Shown: positions 29,791 through 41,939, numbered from the stretch's first letter. The stretch is DNA of 64,000 bases from Branchipolynoe longqiensis (GCA_030323885.1 CM059193.1:71329997-71393996), one strand, 5' to 3'. Program-made: numbers and translations. The notes: generated from the sequence alone by a model not told the origin.

Positions 29791-30260
29791 TTCCCTACCT
29801 ACCTACCTACCTCCCTCTCTCACTCCAACACTCCCTTCCCTTCAACACTCCTTCTCACACTCCTTCTCAGACTATCCACATCCAAACACCTCACATAAAT
29901 GCAGACAACCTCCGCATATTCTTTGCAGAATATACTTTCTATAAAAGGAGGGGGGGGCGACTGAGAATAGATATATACATATAATTGTTTAAATGATATG
30001 GAAACAATTGCACTCCAATGACCTTTATGCAGGGCTCTCAATGAGGCGAGAGCTCAGGTCAAATATGCGTTAAATAAGCTGACATGCAGTGACCAAGACG
30101 CCTGGTGGTGATTCCAAAAGAAGAAAGTAAATATTTATGGATTATTATTTTTCATTTTGTTCATCCCTTTCAATTTCCTCCAAATTAATCACTTGCAAAA
30201 CAAACATGAGTATTCTTGCGATTTTTTTTTTTTAATTGTTAAATTAAGAAGATACAAATA
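29791..30260. other. intron sequence; simple CCTA/CTC-rich stretch then unique
   Basis: ACCT and CTC simple sequence at about 29795-29870, and a G run at 29949-29956. No gene. Confidence 0.4.
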
Positions 30261-30459
30261 CAGTAAAACCTCTTTAAATCGACCGAACATGGGACCAACT
30301 TTAAATGGTCCATTATGGGAGGTGGTCGGTTTAGTGAATTCTTGTTATCATTACAATGGTGATCATTTGGATCGTATAGGCGATCGTTTGGGACCCAAAT
30401 AAAGCGATCGATTTAGGGGAGTGGTGTATCTATGGACGTGGTCGGTTAGAGAGGTTGTA
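30261..30459 (+). mobile_element. pogo-like MITE, copy
   Basis: It begins CAGTAAAACCTCTTTAAATC after TA and ends GTTAGAGAGGTTGTAC. The interior follows the 178-bp family consensus (GGTGGTCGGTTTAG; GGACCCAAATAAAGCGATCG). Confidence 0.75.
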
Positions 30460-30584
30460 CATTACAATGTGCATTATACTATAGGTTGGAAAACACTCAG
30501 AAATGACCCTGAAACAAAATCTAAAATAAAACCAATGTATCCAAATTCTGAAAGAACTGGCCTAAAAGTCAGCGCTGCCCGCCC

Positions 30585-30622
30585 CGCCCCCCGCCCCCCC
30601 CCCCCCCCACCCCCCCGCCCCA
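30585..30622 (+). repeat. C-rich homopolymer-like tract
   Basis: Runs of C with G/A interruptions; an assembly or sequencing weak point. Confidence 0.8.
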
Positions 30623-30857
30623 CTCCTTCGATAGAATTTCCCATTGAGTGGTCTATCTGCTTGTGACAAAGCTGTCTGCCCTGCAGCGTCTACAGTGGAG
30701 ATTTCCATAAGTACCTATGTGACGCCTGACCCACTTGGTGTACTGTACAGAGAAATACTCAGAGGTGACTTGTGAAGCCTGAGCCACTGTGTATCTGCAA
30801 AACGCCCCTGGTGTGGTCAACTGTGTGTATATATATGTGAAATGTCTGTAATGTGGT

Positions 30858-31190
30858 GTCCAGTGTCCATAAAGGATACTGTCACAGATGGTTGTAAACA
30901 GCTCAGCCCTCAGTGTCCACAAAGGATACTGTCACAGATGGTTGTACACAGCTCAGCCCTCAGTGTCCATAAAGTATACTGTCACAGATGGTTGTACACA
31001 TCTCAGCCCTCAGTGTCCATAAAGGAGACTGTCACAGATGGTTGTACACAGCTCAGCCCTCAGTGTCCATAAAGGAGACTGTCACAGATGGTTGTACACA
31101 GCTCAGCCCTCAGTGTCCATAAAGGAGACTGTCACAGATGGTTGTACACAGCTCAGCCCTCAGTGTCCATAAAGGAGACTGTCACAGATA
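30858..31190 (+). repeat. 50-bp minisatellite, about 6.6 units
   Basis: Unit: GCTCAGCCCTCAGTGTCCAT then AAAGGAGACTGTCACAGATG and GTTGTACACA. The later units are nearly identical and the first two differ slightly. The unit length is not a multiple of three, so the open frame across it is not a coding repeat. Confidence 0.9.
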
Positions 31191-31237
31191 GCCCCATGCA
31201 GGGATCGTGCAGCGATTTAGCCAATCGCTAAATTGGA

Positions 31238-31425
31238 CACGGTGACCAAATCGGTAGAGTGTAGGCTTCCAGTGTGGAATCCTAGCCGAATCAAGCCAAT
31301 TACTTATAATATTGATAGGCCTACTTCTCGCTACCTAGCCTATCGCTAGGCATTAATAGGATAGGGGATATCGGGTCATGGTGCTGGCAGCCTGGTCTCC
31401 CAGTGGGACAGCGCTAAAAAGATCT
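31238..31425 (+). mobile_element. diverged SINE, 3'-truncated
   Basis: GTGACCAAATCGGTAGAGTG head, TCCTAGCCGAATCAAGCCAA (decayed B-box), and the body GGGATATCGGGTCATGGTGC and CCAGTGGGACAGCGCTAAAA. It lacks the CTTAGATGTTG tail. Confidence 0.65.
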
Positions 31426-32974
31426 AGGCACTCAGACTAGTGTTAGAGCCATAGCCAGAGTACTCAATGCATTGTCAATGGCAGTGAGTAATCTCCATAC
31501 AGAAAAAGTAAAATATTGATAAAACCACACCACCTAGGCACAACCCGCTTGGAACACATATAGAAAACATGTTTAACAAAAAGATTATATTAAATTGATA
31601 AGGTTAGGGTTTTGGATTTTTATTAATTTTGAATAAAACTGATGTTTTTCAATGTGTGTATCGGCAAACTGAATGGCCGTACGGCTTTGCTTTGCTCCCA
31701 AGGCCGTTTTCAGCGCATGCGCAGTCGGAACCGTGATGTAGTCTATTGTCTATAGCAGTGCTTTGTGGTTTCACCGTGTTCAGTACCTGTAGCCCTATCG
31801 GATTAATTATCACATTTGTGAGGGGTTCAGGCAAAAAGAAACTGACAAAAACCATCCGCGCCAAAATGAAACCATGATGTGCAACGTTTGAGCTGAAGCT
31901 GCCATCATTCTAATAATAAAATCCTTTAAAAAAAAAATTGCAGAAGCAGCCATATCCCCTATGTAATGCCCTACTCAATATGAAATTGATAGACTGTAAC
32001 TTCAAAGCATGACGATGAATTCTAAAATGGATTTGTCTGCTTTTGCCTCCTGAAGCCTGCACCAAGTCGGGAAGCTTGTGCTAGTACCTGGGTCATTCCC
32101 GATTTACTCTTATCCTTTTGATTCTAATCTTTAATTTAGGTAGGTATCGATCAACCAGACGCTGTAGTGTGTTGATGCAGACCTTTCCTAATTAAGATGC
32201 TTTAGACGCCACGTATACAGGGAGCCCAGCCCCTCCTATGTAAATGACAAAACATGTGTTACTTATATTAATACAGTAACAATTAGCATGGCATTGCGTC
32301 AAGACTATGTTAATCTAAATAGCATGTGAGACCTCTTTACTTATGTAGAGCACAAACAAATCTTAATAGTTCCTAAAAACAATTGGGATGTATCATCTCC
32401 TGTAATTTTGGTTATGTTTTGTGAGTTAGATTTTGCCGTCAGTCGACACAAATCTAACCACTTCAAAATTGCATCAGAGATGGTTTTTGCTTTCACTTGA
32501 CAAGGATCTGATCATTTTTGGGTTTCGTGTAAATTTCAATGCAGGCATGTGAATATGATTAACAAGACTGACAGAATAGATACCACTAACTTTCCAGCGT
32601 TAGTATGGCCCTTGCTGCCGACACGGCATTAGAGCATCATCACTCAACCAATCAATCAATACAGGAGCGGAATTTTGCAAAAATGCAAAAATTCTCTCAC
32701 CGGCTTAGCACTGTCTGGAATTTCTGGGGAAATGCTGGAAGTCAGGTTTCATTCAATATTCTTCTAGCATTATCTTAGCTCCATTCTACCGATTAGTCAG
32801 TACAGACTATGCTTGGAGATCATTCCACCGTCTATGTTGTGGCCATATCCAGCATGTGCAGGTGCATGCTAGTTAAAGGGACCAGATATAGGCTCTCCAA
32901 GCATACGTTTGCCAGTTTTCAGTTTATGCAACTACATATGTGTGGGGAGAGTGCTGACATTGATTGCTTCTGTT
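31426..32974. other. intron sequence; no gene seen
   Basis: 31658-31770 shares short pieces with 4135 and 5035 (CAGCGCATGCGCAGTCGGAA). Otherwise unique and non-coding. Confidence 0.4.
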
Positions 32975-34150
32975 GGACGCATTCCTTACACGCGTAATGC
33001 GAATGCGACAAAAAATCGAAATGCCTTGAAACCTATGAGCTACATTCCTTACATGCGTAATGCGAATGCGTTTTTCCGATCGGTCCGTGTAGCGATCAGT
33101 GCGGCATGCGTTATGCGTCAAGCTGGGTGTGAATAGAAACCTGAGTCTGATGTGTCCATTAGTTTAACACTAGGAGAGGCGACTGAGCATTACGGAACAG
33201 TCACGCACAAGGCTTCTGAGTGGAAACATATGGTAGTGGTGGTGGTGGGGGGTTCGGGTTGGTAAAAATGCTACCAGAGCCACAAAAATATGAATACTTA
33301 TCTATAATTTGGTTATTATAAAGGTAGGAACCCCCATGTGACGTACAAAACGTTACATAGATATAAATGCAATATTTGGTCATATGCAGAGCAGTATGGA
33401 GAATAATTGCTTATTTTTATTTTTTAAATATAGCCAGTTGTGTGCCGCATACCGTATAACATGTGTAAGGAATGATGGCATTCGCATTACGCATAACGGG
33501 TGTAAGGAATGCCGGCTTAAAGCTAGCATTCCTTACACGCGGTATGCGGCATGCGAATGCGGCATGCGAATGGGTTGATTCCTTTCATGCGGCATGCAGC
33601 GATTTGGTTTGACTAATACACAGTAACAACTTTAAAAAGTCCATATTTTTTTTAATATTAGACAGATTTTCACAATTGAAGTGTCATTTTATTTAAAATT
33701 CAATATACTAATAGGTGAAATCCATTAAATCAAGCTCGAAACTATTTTTGCAAATTACTGAATGTCGTATATGCGGTGTAGATACCCAATGTGATAAGGG
33801 AAACCTCCCCTGCCGTTAAGTGAAACCCCCACACCCTGCCTGATCAGGCATGTTGAGAGAGTCCCAAGGGCAAATGCCACCCACCCTGACATAACACCTC
33901 CCTCACCCTCACCCACACCCACACCCACACCCACACCCACACGTAGTGTCAGGTTTCTCTACCACTGTTTTCTATGGCAAACTCAGCAGCATTCGCATTC
34001 GCATGCCGCACCGATGGCTATATGGACCGATTCAGTTGCCGCATTCGCATTCGCATTCGGACACATGGAATCACCCCCATTGACTTAGATGCTTTTCGAT
34101 TTTTTGCCGCATTCGCATGCCGCATACCGCGTGTAAGGAATGTAGCCTTA
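32975..34150. mobile_element. foldback elements built on GCATTCCTTACACGCG / GAATGCG motifs
   Basis: The outer ends CATTCCTTACACGCG followed by TATGCGGCATGCGAATGCGG at about 33518-33562 and their complement at 34098-34148 (ending GTGTAAGGAATGTAGCCTTA) give an inverted repeat of about 45 bp. A second unit at about 32982-33510 has ends reading CATTCCTTACACGCGTAATG and ATGATGGCATTCGCATTACG. Inner blocks repeat ATTCGC and GAATGC. The centre of the second element carries (CCCACA)n near 33900-33940. Confidence 0.6.
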
Positions 34151-34212
34151 ATGGTTAGGACACTAGCACCATAATGGTAGGACTATGGGTTCGAGTCCCG
34201 CTCTAGGCGTGC
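34142..34212 (+). repeat. tRNA-like fragment
   Basis: TTAATGGTTAGGACACTAGC followed by GGGTTCGAGTCCCGCTCTAG. Only the B-box/T arm is convincing; the D arm and anticodon stem do not fold. Confidence 0.35.
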
Positions 34213-35919
34213 TGTTTTCCTTCGTTTAGCCCCGCCCCCGCCTCCCCCTCCACACACATACAACAGTATGGGGGTACGTGAGGTTTAAATGCTGTGGTTG
34301 GGAGATCACTGTTTTCTTCTTTTTCTTGTTTGCATCATGTACTACAAAGTACAATAATTGATATTGGAGAGCGTGGGCCGTCAGCTAACCCATAACTATC
34401 CAGTTACACACAACAATATTGTATGATACGGTCAGACCGTTTTAAGTTTGTCTAGATAGCGGCATCAAATAGCTAACTAATTGTCGCAGTAGTGACGTCA
34501 CAGTTTAAAATGGCGTCTCCCTCCCACAAGAGTTGGATGCTATTTCGTAAGCCTACTGCCGTAGAACCTTGCTATAACTTCAGCCTCCATTGTGTCATAA
34601 TCTATGTCACTAATTCTCTTCTCTCTTTGGATTTATTTAAATTAATCGACTATCAAGGTTGGATGTAGGTAAAATTTGACATACTATTAATTAACATTTG
34701 TTAGTTTCATTGTTTTTGTGTGTTATTTGTTATCAATTTATCTGATTGATTTACGTGTTAATTTGCTACTACTATTATGACTACTACTACTACTCCTCCT
34801 ACAACTACTACTACTGCTACGGCTACGACTACTATGATAGTAGTGTGCAGGCAGACGAAAACTGAGGAACTCAGGTCAAACACGTGAATCAATGTATTCG
34901 ATTTAGAGTGACGAGTCATGCTTCACTGACAATACTAATAACATGCTTATTTTAGCAAGAATTTATTAATTTTTTCTTAAATTAAGAATACATATATACA
35001 TTGCAATACACACTAGAAATATAAATCACCATTTTATATATATATTAACAAAGAATCCCAGCAAAACCTCCCTTCAAAATTGAAATTATCTCCCCTCATG
35101 CAATGCGAAGAAATACGTATGTTGTAAAGTGTAATAAATCTGGCCAGGTTTATTTATTAACGATCGTCACACTTGGTGTGCACTTTGAACAGAAACTTTC
35201 AAACTTGCTTTGCACTGGTACCCAATTTGGTTGGGAACGAATTTGACATACCATTGTCTGCAGTGACTGCTACAAAGCACACACACACACACATATATAT
35301 ATATTTTTTTATTAACATTGCTAATATAATCATATGCTAACAGACTGATAAGTATTTAGTTTGAGTGTGGTGTCCTTGAAACGACTGTATATCGGAAATG
35401 ATCAATAATATGCTCGGTCTTAACCACATGACCCCTGCAAAAAGAAAAGAGTGAGTCGGCTATCTTTTTTTTCCTTAAAATATTTTGTGGAGGAACAATG
35501 TGTTTAACTTGTGTCATTTAGGGGTCATTTGTAGAAAGTTTATTTTTTACCCATCATGTCACACTTGAACCACCTTTTCTGAGAACAACCCCTCTTTATG
35601 TGTTTTATTTTGTTTGTTCTCCATGGATAGACCAATATCGTGAGTTGAGTGCAGAAAACCATGGTAACCCAGCCTAATAAGAGCTGGCAATATGTTCTTT
35701 CCGTGGCAACTCGTCAGAAAGTGTGGCGAGGTTAAACGGGTGACATTTAGTGGGGCAGCTTGGTGGTGTTGGCCTGACACATCTATGAGCACCTTCCTGT
35801 GTGTTGTCGCTAAATAGTCCGTGACTTTGGGCTAGATCAAACTGTAAGCCACTAGACTCTTGAGTGTGAAGTTTTGATGTCCGAGCAGGCATTGTCCCTC
35901 TTTAGCATGTCTGATATAC
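34213..35919. other. intron sequence; no gene seen
   Basis: Microsatellite-like CTA/CTG triplets near 34770-34835, a (CA)n run at 35278-35292, and T-rich tracts. No coding frame with support. Confidence 0.4.
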
Positions 35920-35920
35920 A

Positions 35921-35953
<33 letters not shown>

Positions 35954-36130
35954 TCATATGTGCATACATACGTGCATACATATGTGCATACATACGGATG
36001 TGCATACATATATACACACAGATGTGCATACATACGGACATACATACATATATACAGACATACATACATACATACATACATACATACATACATACATACA
36101 TACATACATACATACATACATACACACATG
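35920..36130 (+). repeat. (ATAC)n microsatellite, interrupted
   Basis: ACAT tetranucleotides with GTGC and GGAC interruptions in the first half and a pure run in the second. The long Met-Tyr-Val-Cys frames on both strands are artefacts of this array. Confidence 0.9.
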
Positions 36131-36485
36131 TAAAATATTCGGATAATCAGCAGAGGGGGAAAATGGAAATCCTCTATTATTATTCTGTGTGGCGGCCAAG
36201 AGTGTGTGTATATATGTATGTTGTGTATACATATGTCTTGGCCCATGCTTGAGGGCAGGTAATTATATACATAGGGATGATCTGGGTCTGGGTGAGTGCA
36301 CTCAGGTCTGGGTGAGTGCACTCAGGGCCTGGCTCTCTGCTGAGGTAGGGGTCAATGCACACAGGGGTCAAGGTTGGTGGTGGCCACATGTCAACCAGCT
36401 CTGGTGGTGGGCAGACCACTGATGGTTATGGGAACCAGAAATGTTGAGTCCCTATTGGAGGAACTGGGAATGCTGCGTCCCTATT
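36131..36485. other. intron sequence with a small GGTCTGGGTGAGTGCACTCA duplication
   Basis: The 20-bp motif GTCTGGGTGAGTGCACTCAG is duplicated at about 36287-36326. Nothing else recognised before the DIRS fragment. Confidence 0.4.
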
Positions 36486-36906
36486 GGTTGCAGTGAAATC
36501 TAACCGCACGGGAGACCCTCTGTCTACAGTGAACGTTACAGGCTTCACAGAGGACCCAAAACTATGTGTAGTTTCAGCCATACGGGCGTATATATTCAAG
36601 ACCAGGGAATTAAGGAATTCAAGACAGCTTTTGGTGAGCTTTATTAAGCCACATAAGGGCATTTCACGAGATACTCTCGCACGATGGACAATTACAGTGT
36701 TAAAATTGGCAGGAGTCAGTACCGAACGATATGCGTGTCATTCAACGCGAGGCGCCATGGTATCAAAAGTGCGGTTGCTAGGCATTTCGGTAAAACGAAT
36801 CCTAGCACATGCAGGCTGGAAGACCGCTAGATCGTTTGCAAAACATTACAACAAACGGCTAGAAAAGTCAAGCGGTATCGCCAGATGATTACTCAAAGAC
36901 TAAACT
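36486..36906 (+). pseudogene. DIRS tyrosine recombinase, C-terminal fragment
   Basis: It reads KSNRTGDPLSTVNVTGF, then HSTRGAMVSKVRLLGISVKR, AHAGW and KHYNKRLEK. It keeps the His-x-x-Arg and Tyr residues but lacks the upstream Arg-containing half. A CGA-to-TGA change turns the penultimate Arg position into a stop (SGIAR then stop) six codons before the ancestral end. Inactive. Confidence 0.75.
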
Positions 36907-37079
36907 ACATAGGTGAGAAACGAAATATTTCAATCTCATTAATACCGTCTTAACATAACATGAAATGTTTTTAAACAATGTTTAAAGAGGTAACAAATCT
37001 AATAAAGAATACAAGACACAGGATAAAAATTATATTACGTAAAGTTCTCCCTAGCCTGAGGCTTTATACCGAGGTAAAA

Positions 37080-37394
37080 TAGATTAGTTAGACGAATCTT
37101 ACCTGGGTATAGATGATGGATAACTGTTTTCCCGAGGTATAAGCCTCGGATAGACGTGGGTGAGGGCCCACCCACCACACCCTGCCACGTCTATTACGTT
37201 TGCTTGTACCAAGAAAACATTACAGTTCCATTATTATTATTATAGATCATATTTTATCCTGAATAAGTAGGTAAAGATTGCTGGACCCGGATGTGCTTCC
37301 TTCTCCCTCACCCACGTCTATCTGAGGCTTATACCTCGGGAAAACAACAGTTATCCATCATCTATACCCAGGTAAGATTGGTCTAACTAATCTA
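37080..37394 (+). repeat. terminal palindrome module of DIRS copy 4
   Basis: AGATTAGTTAGACGAATCTT and its complement close the ends. The arms carry CCCGAGGTATAAGCCTCGGA. The inner part, inverted, reads GAAGGAAGCACATCCGGGTC, like the start of the neighbouring left terminal repeat region. Confidence 0.8.
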
Positions 37395-37974
37395 TATATT
37401 TTTTACCTTGGTACTAAGCCTCTGGCTACTTGTAGCCGACGGAGAAAGAAGCACATCCGGGTCCAACAGTTAGCATAATCAACTCACAACGGGAGGATGT
37501 TTGTTGAGTTGCTCCAGCAGTTTTCTACCTAAAATGACATTCTAGCGAGTAAGTGTTTGTTTTTTTATGCCATTTACGATGGATTGTTTCTTACCGCTGC
37601 TTTTTTTATTAAGTTTTGAAACTTTTTGAAGTGTTTTAAAGCTTTTGTAGGTGTTTTTATGATTCTTAGATCATCGAGAGAACAATGTCGCCATTGTTCT
37701 TTGTTTGAGTTAAGCCGCCCATTGCAGAACGGACAGATGTATGGTTGGAGCCATACATCGTGAGGATTTATTCCTGGGTTTCTTTTTAGATTCCCCAAAT
37801 TGTTTTACTTAGGCGTACCTCCAAATCTCATAGCATTTTCTCCAACTTGTTGGCACATTACGCCACAGGAGGGAGAGGTGTATGGGATAGTGTGGGAGGC
37901 TACCGCTACACTGGTCCCTACCAATCGTTTGGTTTTGGTTTCATTACCATTAATCTACGACACTCACAATTTTC

Positions 37975-38031
37975 CCCGTCCTGATACGACCTTAGATGTT
38001 GCTAGGATGTAAAACAACAACAAACAAACAA
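37975..38031 (+). mobile_element. SINE tail insertion with 13-bp target duplication
   Basis: CCGTCCTGATACGACCTTAG then ATGTTGCTAGGATGTAAAAC and CAAC/AAAC repeats. It is flanked by ACTCACAATTTTC at 37962-37974 and 38032-38044. A 57-bp piece inserted alone is a severely 5'-truncated retrotransposition event. Confidence 0.85.
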
Positions 38032-38180
38032 ACTCACAATTTTCTCTCATGCCTGTGTTGAAATGGTTTAAACACGTTTTCCAACACCAGTAAATGCACA
38101 ATTTGGGCTTTGTATAACCCTTTGTGGCATTTTGGTTGAGCATTCCCTAATTTTAGGGTTCCGATCGTTTTAGGGTTCCA

Positions 38181-38936
38181 ATGGCGACGAAGTGTAGTAA
38201 GACGGAGGCTCCCAGTCGGATAAAGGATGATGAAGACCCTTCACCGCCGTTGCGGGTCCAAGGGTCGCCCGGGCTCTGATGAGGTCAGTGGACCAGAACC
38301 GGGCCCGTCTGACCTAGATGCGTGGCTGATGCGCCTCCTCCAGACTAAGCCGGAGGAAATGCTTCCGGCGAGATCGCAACGGAAAACAAAGAGGGTCCAA
38401 GAATCGGAGGATTCTGAGTGGGAGGATTACTCTGGGGAGGATTCTTCAGAGGAGGACTCTTCACAGGAAAGGATCCCGGTAAGAAAGAGGAAACACTCAA
38501 AGAAAGAAGTGAGTTTGTCAGATGGTGACGAATACACCAGGGCACGAAAGAAGCCATGGTGAAGAAGAAGAATAAGAAGAAGAGCATGAAGGATTCTTCG
38601 TCGTCGACAGAGTCGGACTCAGACACCCAGCGTACGGGGCAGTACGCTAAGATCGGAGGGAAGGTCCGCAAGAAATGCCGGCAAGAGAAAGCCAAGAAGG
38701 TTCTTACCACCACCATGATGCGGGAGACCATAAAAGGGCATTTCAATACCTTCAAGTCAGCGGAGGTGATTACTAAGCGGGGGGAGAAATTCACGGCAAT
38801 TAAAGGGATCCCAGACTCGGTCATCAAGGAGATGGCCAGTGATGTTAAGCTCAGTGATGATCGCAAGAAGTTTGAGCGAGTGCTCCACACTGTTCACAAG
38901 GCAGTGTTGGGAGCGTTGACAGCTATTGCACGCTAG
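38181..38936 (+). pseudogene. DIRS gag-like protein, frame-broken
   Basis: It starts MATKCSKTEAPSRIKDDEDP, stops in frame after about 35 codons, and continues in other frames: RVQESEDSEWEDYSGED, LSDGDEYTRARKK, then SMKDSSSSTESDSDTQRTGQ, YAKIGGKVRKKC and TTTMMRETIKGHF. At least two frameshifts are visible. After VLGALTAIA the rest of gag is mostly deleted and the RT lead-in begins at about 38960. Confidence 0.75.
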
Positions 38937-40076
38937 TGTACGGCTACTAGTCAAGAGGATGAGGACAGCGACAGTCCTTCAGGTGGAACGACACAAACAG
39001 ACCGTTCAAGAGGGAGTTCACTACACAGAAGCCGTTCTCTCGCCCAGGGAACAAATAGAAGTTTCCACACAAACTCCCATCTCCACACAAACTCCTGTAA
39101 GCATTTTTCAGGCAGGAAACATTAAGAATTATTTGAATGAATGGAGAGAAATTACGGATAATTTGACCATACTTAGTATTGTTGAGGGGCATAGAATTCC
39201 TTTGTTGGAGGAGCCAGTACAGAAAGGAATTCCTTTTCCATACCGCTTTGATAATATAGAGAGAGAACCGTTAAATAAACAGGTTCTGAAGTTTTGTGAC
39301 AAAGGAATCATTGAGCCAGTCCTTCATGTAGCGGGCAAATTTATTTCTAATATTTTTTCTAGACCCAAACCAAATGGGGATATTAGAATGATTTTGGACT
39401 TAACTGAGTTAAACAAATTAGTCCAATATAAACATTTCAAAATGTTTTCTGTTGAAACGGCTAGGGATTTGGTTACACAAGACTCCTGGCTTGCTAGTGT
39501 TGATCTTAGGGATGCATATTATACGGTTCCTATTTACAAACCACAGAAAATTTCTACATTTTTGTTGGAATGAACAACTCTATGAGTTTACATGTATGTC
39601 AAACGGATTAGCATGTGCACCACGTTTGTTTACAAAATTATTGAAACCAATTTTTTCGTATATGGCTAGAAAAGGACATTATGTTTCCTTACATTGATGA
39701 TTCGTTTATTGTAGCTCAAATGCAAATAGAGTGTCAAACAGCAGTTGATGATTTATGTATACATTCACCAAATTAGGTTTTTATATACATAAAACAAAAT
39801 CAGTTTTGAAACCAACTAAGAAATTGAAATTTTTGGGATTTGTGGTAGACAAAAGATATGACAGTTTCACTAACACAACAAAAACTAGATAAGTTTGTGA
39901 CTAGGGCAGGCCAATTATTGGTACTAACTAGGCCAAAGATTAGGTAGGTCGCAGTACTGATAGGAATCATGATAACTTATGCTCCAGCTATCCTATATGG
40001 GAAAGCGCATATAAAGTCGCTAGAGATAGATAAGAACTTAGCATTAGCTCACACTAAAGGTAATTTTGAATGAAAG
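38937..40076 (+). pseudogene. DIRS reverse transcriptase, frame-broken
   Basis: SRPKPNGDIRMILDLTELNK and LASVDLRDAYYTVPIY are in the frame ending at 39573. EFTCMSNGLACAPRLFTKLL is in the next frame. The YIDD catalytic box (39690-39701) and FIVAQMQ are in a third. At least three small indels separate the pieces. All palm motifs are recognisable, so decay is recent relative to divergence. Confidence 0.8.
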
Positions 40077-40951
40077 ATGACTATTTCACCAGAAGGTGTG
40101 GAAGATATTAAGTGGTGGTATCCACACATTAGTTCTTCTCCTAACCCCATTAGGATGGGTGAACCCAACACCATGGTTACGACAGATGCGTCATTAGAGG
40201 GATGGAGGGCTCACAGAGAACAACAAGCAACTGGTGGACATTGGTTGGAGGATGAAATCTCTGATCATATTAATGTGTTAGAACTTAGAGCGATTTATCT
40301 AGTTTTACGCAGCTTAGTGCGCATACCTAAGTTTCATGTTAGGGTGTTGACAGATAACACTACAGCGATGGCTTACATTCATAATATGGGGGGGGGACCA
40401 AATCCAAACCCTGTAACCAGGTAGCCAAATTAATTTGGAACTGGGCTCAACAACATGATATATGGTTAACGGTGGCGCATATTCCAGGCAGTCAGAATAC
40501 ATTAGCGGATAGGAAAAGTCGCCATTTTCATGATAATTTAGAATGGTCATTGAGTGATAGCATTTTTGAACACATTTGTCTTAAATGGGGAACACCAGAA
40601 GTGGAATTGTTTGCATCACGAAACAACAAGATTTCCAAATATGTATCTTGGCATCCAGAGCCAGATGCCTGGAGAGTGGATGCCTTTTCATTGGTCTGGA
40701 ATGATGAATTTTATTATATATTCCCACCATTCAGTATTATCAGCAGAGTGGCCAGAAAGATCAGAATGGATCACTCACACACAATTCTGGTAGTTCCGGA
40801 ATGGGATGCACAGCCATGGCTGGCGGCAGTGGCGTTGGGAGCGAGAGAAATGCTCAGTTTCCCACGAGCAAGGAAAAATTTACAAGATCAAGGTCTGCTG
40901 ACAACGCACGGAGATGTGTCAACAACACACCTTTTGGCATTCCTTTTCTGA
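40077..40951 (+). pseudogene. DIRS RNase H and methyltransferase-like region
   Basis: RNase H motifs TTDASLEGW, INVLELRAIYL and RVLTDNTTAMAY are in one frame to 40424. A G run (GGGGGGGG at about 40388) marks the frameshift. NTLADRKSRHFHDNLEW then continues in another frame into EVELFASRNNK, YVSWHPEPDAWRVDAFSLVW, YYIFPPFSIISRVARKIRMD and ILVVPEWDAQPWLA, ending FLF. The methyltransferase-like domain is complete here. Confidence 0.8.
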
Positions 40952-41905
40952 ATAAACATTTGGAGTAATTTGGGCTCGACAAAATGACACAAAAAGGCTT
41001 ATTTCACATGCCTGGAGGAAAGGCACAGCTAAACTGTATACAAGATATTTGAAGAAATGGGGACTTCATTGTTTAAGAAAGTGAAGCCATTAAAGCCCTC
41101 AATAGCCCAGGTTGTCCGTTTTCTAAGAATGCTAGAAGATGAAGGGTTAGGATATGGTGCAATTAATGCAGCAAGATGTGCACTATCGATTCTTCTACCA
41201 AGAATAGATGGAGAAACAGTTGGCAAACACCAAGTTGTATATTGGTTTTAAAGATCGGTTTATGAAAGAAACCCGCCAAGACCAAAATATAATCGATTTT
41301 GGGACGTGACGGTTGTGTTTAAGTTGTTCAAGTCATGGCCTAGTAATAAACATTTATCTATTAAACAATTAGGATTTAAGTTAGCAATACTATTACTGCT
41401 AGTGACGGGCCATAGAGGTCAGACAATAGTAGCTTTGTCTCTAAATAGATTGGAGATAGATAGCAAAGAGGCAACGTTCAATTTGGACCAATTACTGAAA
41501 TCGAACCGCACAGGGGACCCACTGGCCATGGTGCATGTGAATAGTGTTGCTTATGATCGACGTATCTGTGTAGTGTGGGCTATTAGGGCCTATATATCCA
41601 AGACAAAAGGAATAAGGAATTCCAGACAGCTGTTGATTAGCTTTATTAAGCCGGATAAGGCTATCTCGAGATATACACTCGCAAGGTGGACCATTAAGGT
41701 ATTTAAGGAGGCAGGCGACAATACTGGACGTTATGCACCCCATTCAATGAGAGGGGCCATGGTCTCGAAAGCAAGACAGCTAGGAATCTCAGTGAAGAGA
41801 ATCCTGGCCCATGCAGGTTGGAACAGGGCTAGATCGTTTGCAAAACATTACAACAAACGACTAGAGAAGTCAAGCGGCCTAGCGACTCGCTTACTCACCA
41901 ACTAA
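40950..41905 (+). pseudogene. DIRS tyrosine recombinase with stops
   Basis: It opens MNKHLE then a stop where the other copies have Gln. There is a small deletion near 41070 (LFKKVKPLKP) and a stop at about 41249 after VVYWF. From 41306 the C-terminal domain is open: TGHRGQTIVALSLNRLEID, HSMRGAMVSKARQLGISVKR, AHAGW and KHYNKRLEK, so the catalytic residues survive although the gene is broken. Confidence 0.8.
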
Positions 41906-41939
41906 TAAGAAGGTGAGAAGTAAAAATTGTATATTGTTT

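Larger units (their letters stand above)
36486..37394 (+). mobile_element. DIRS1-like element copy 4, 3' fragment
   Basis: It holds only the C-terminal recombinase segment, the 3' spacer, the right inverted repeat (about 37046-37079, ending ATACCGAGGTAAAAT) and the terminal palindrome (37080-37394). Its 5' end at about 36486 abuts unrelated sequence. The left end of the next DIRS copy follows within about 10 bp. Confidence 0.8.

Noticed and set aside
30842..31072. 76-codon frame in the 50-bp minisatellite
   Set aside because: The unit is not a multiple of three, so the frame changes every unit.
35832..36321. Met-Tyr-Val-Cys frames up to 139 codons
   Set aside because: Same microsatellite artefact; no coding signal outside the array.
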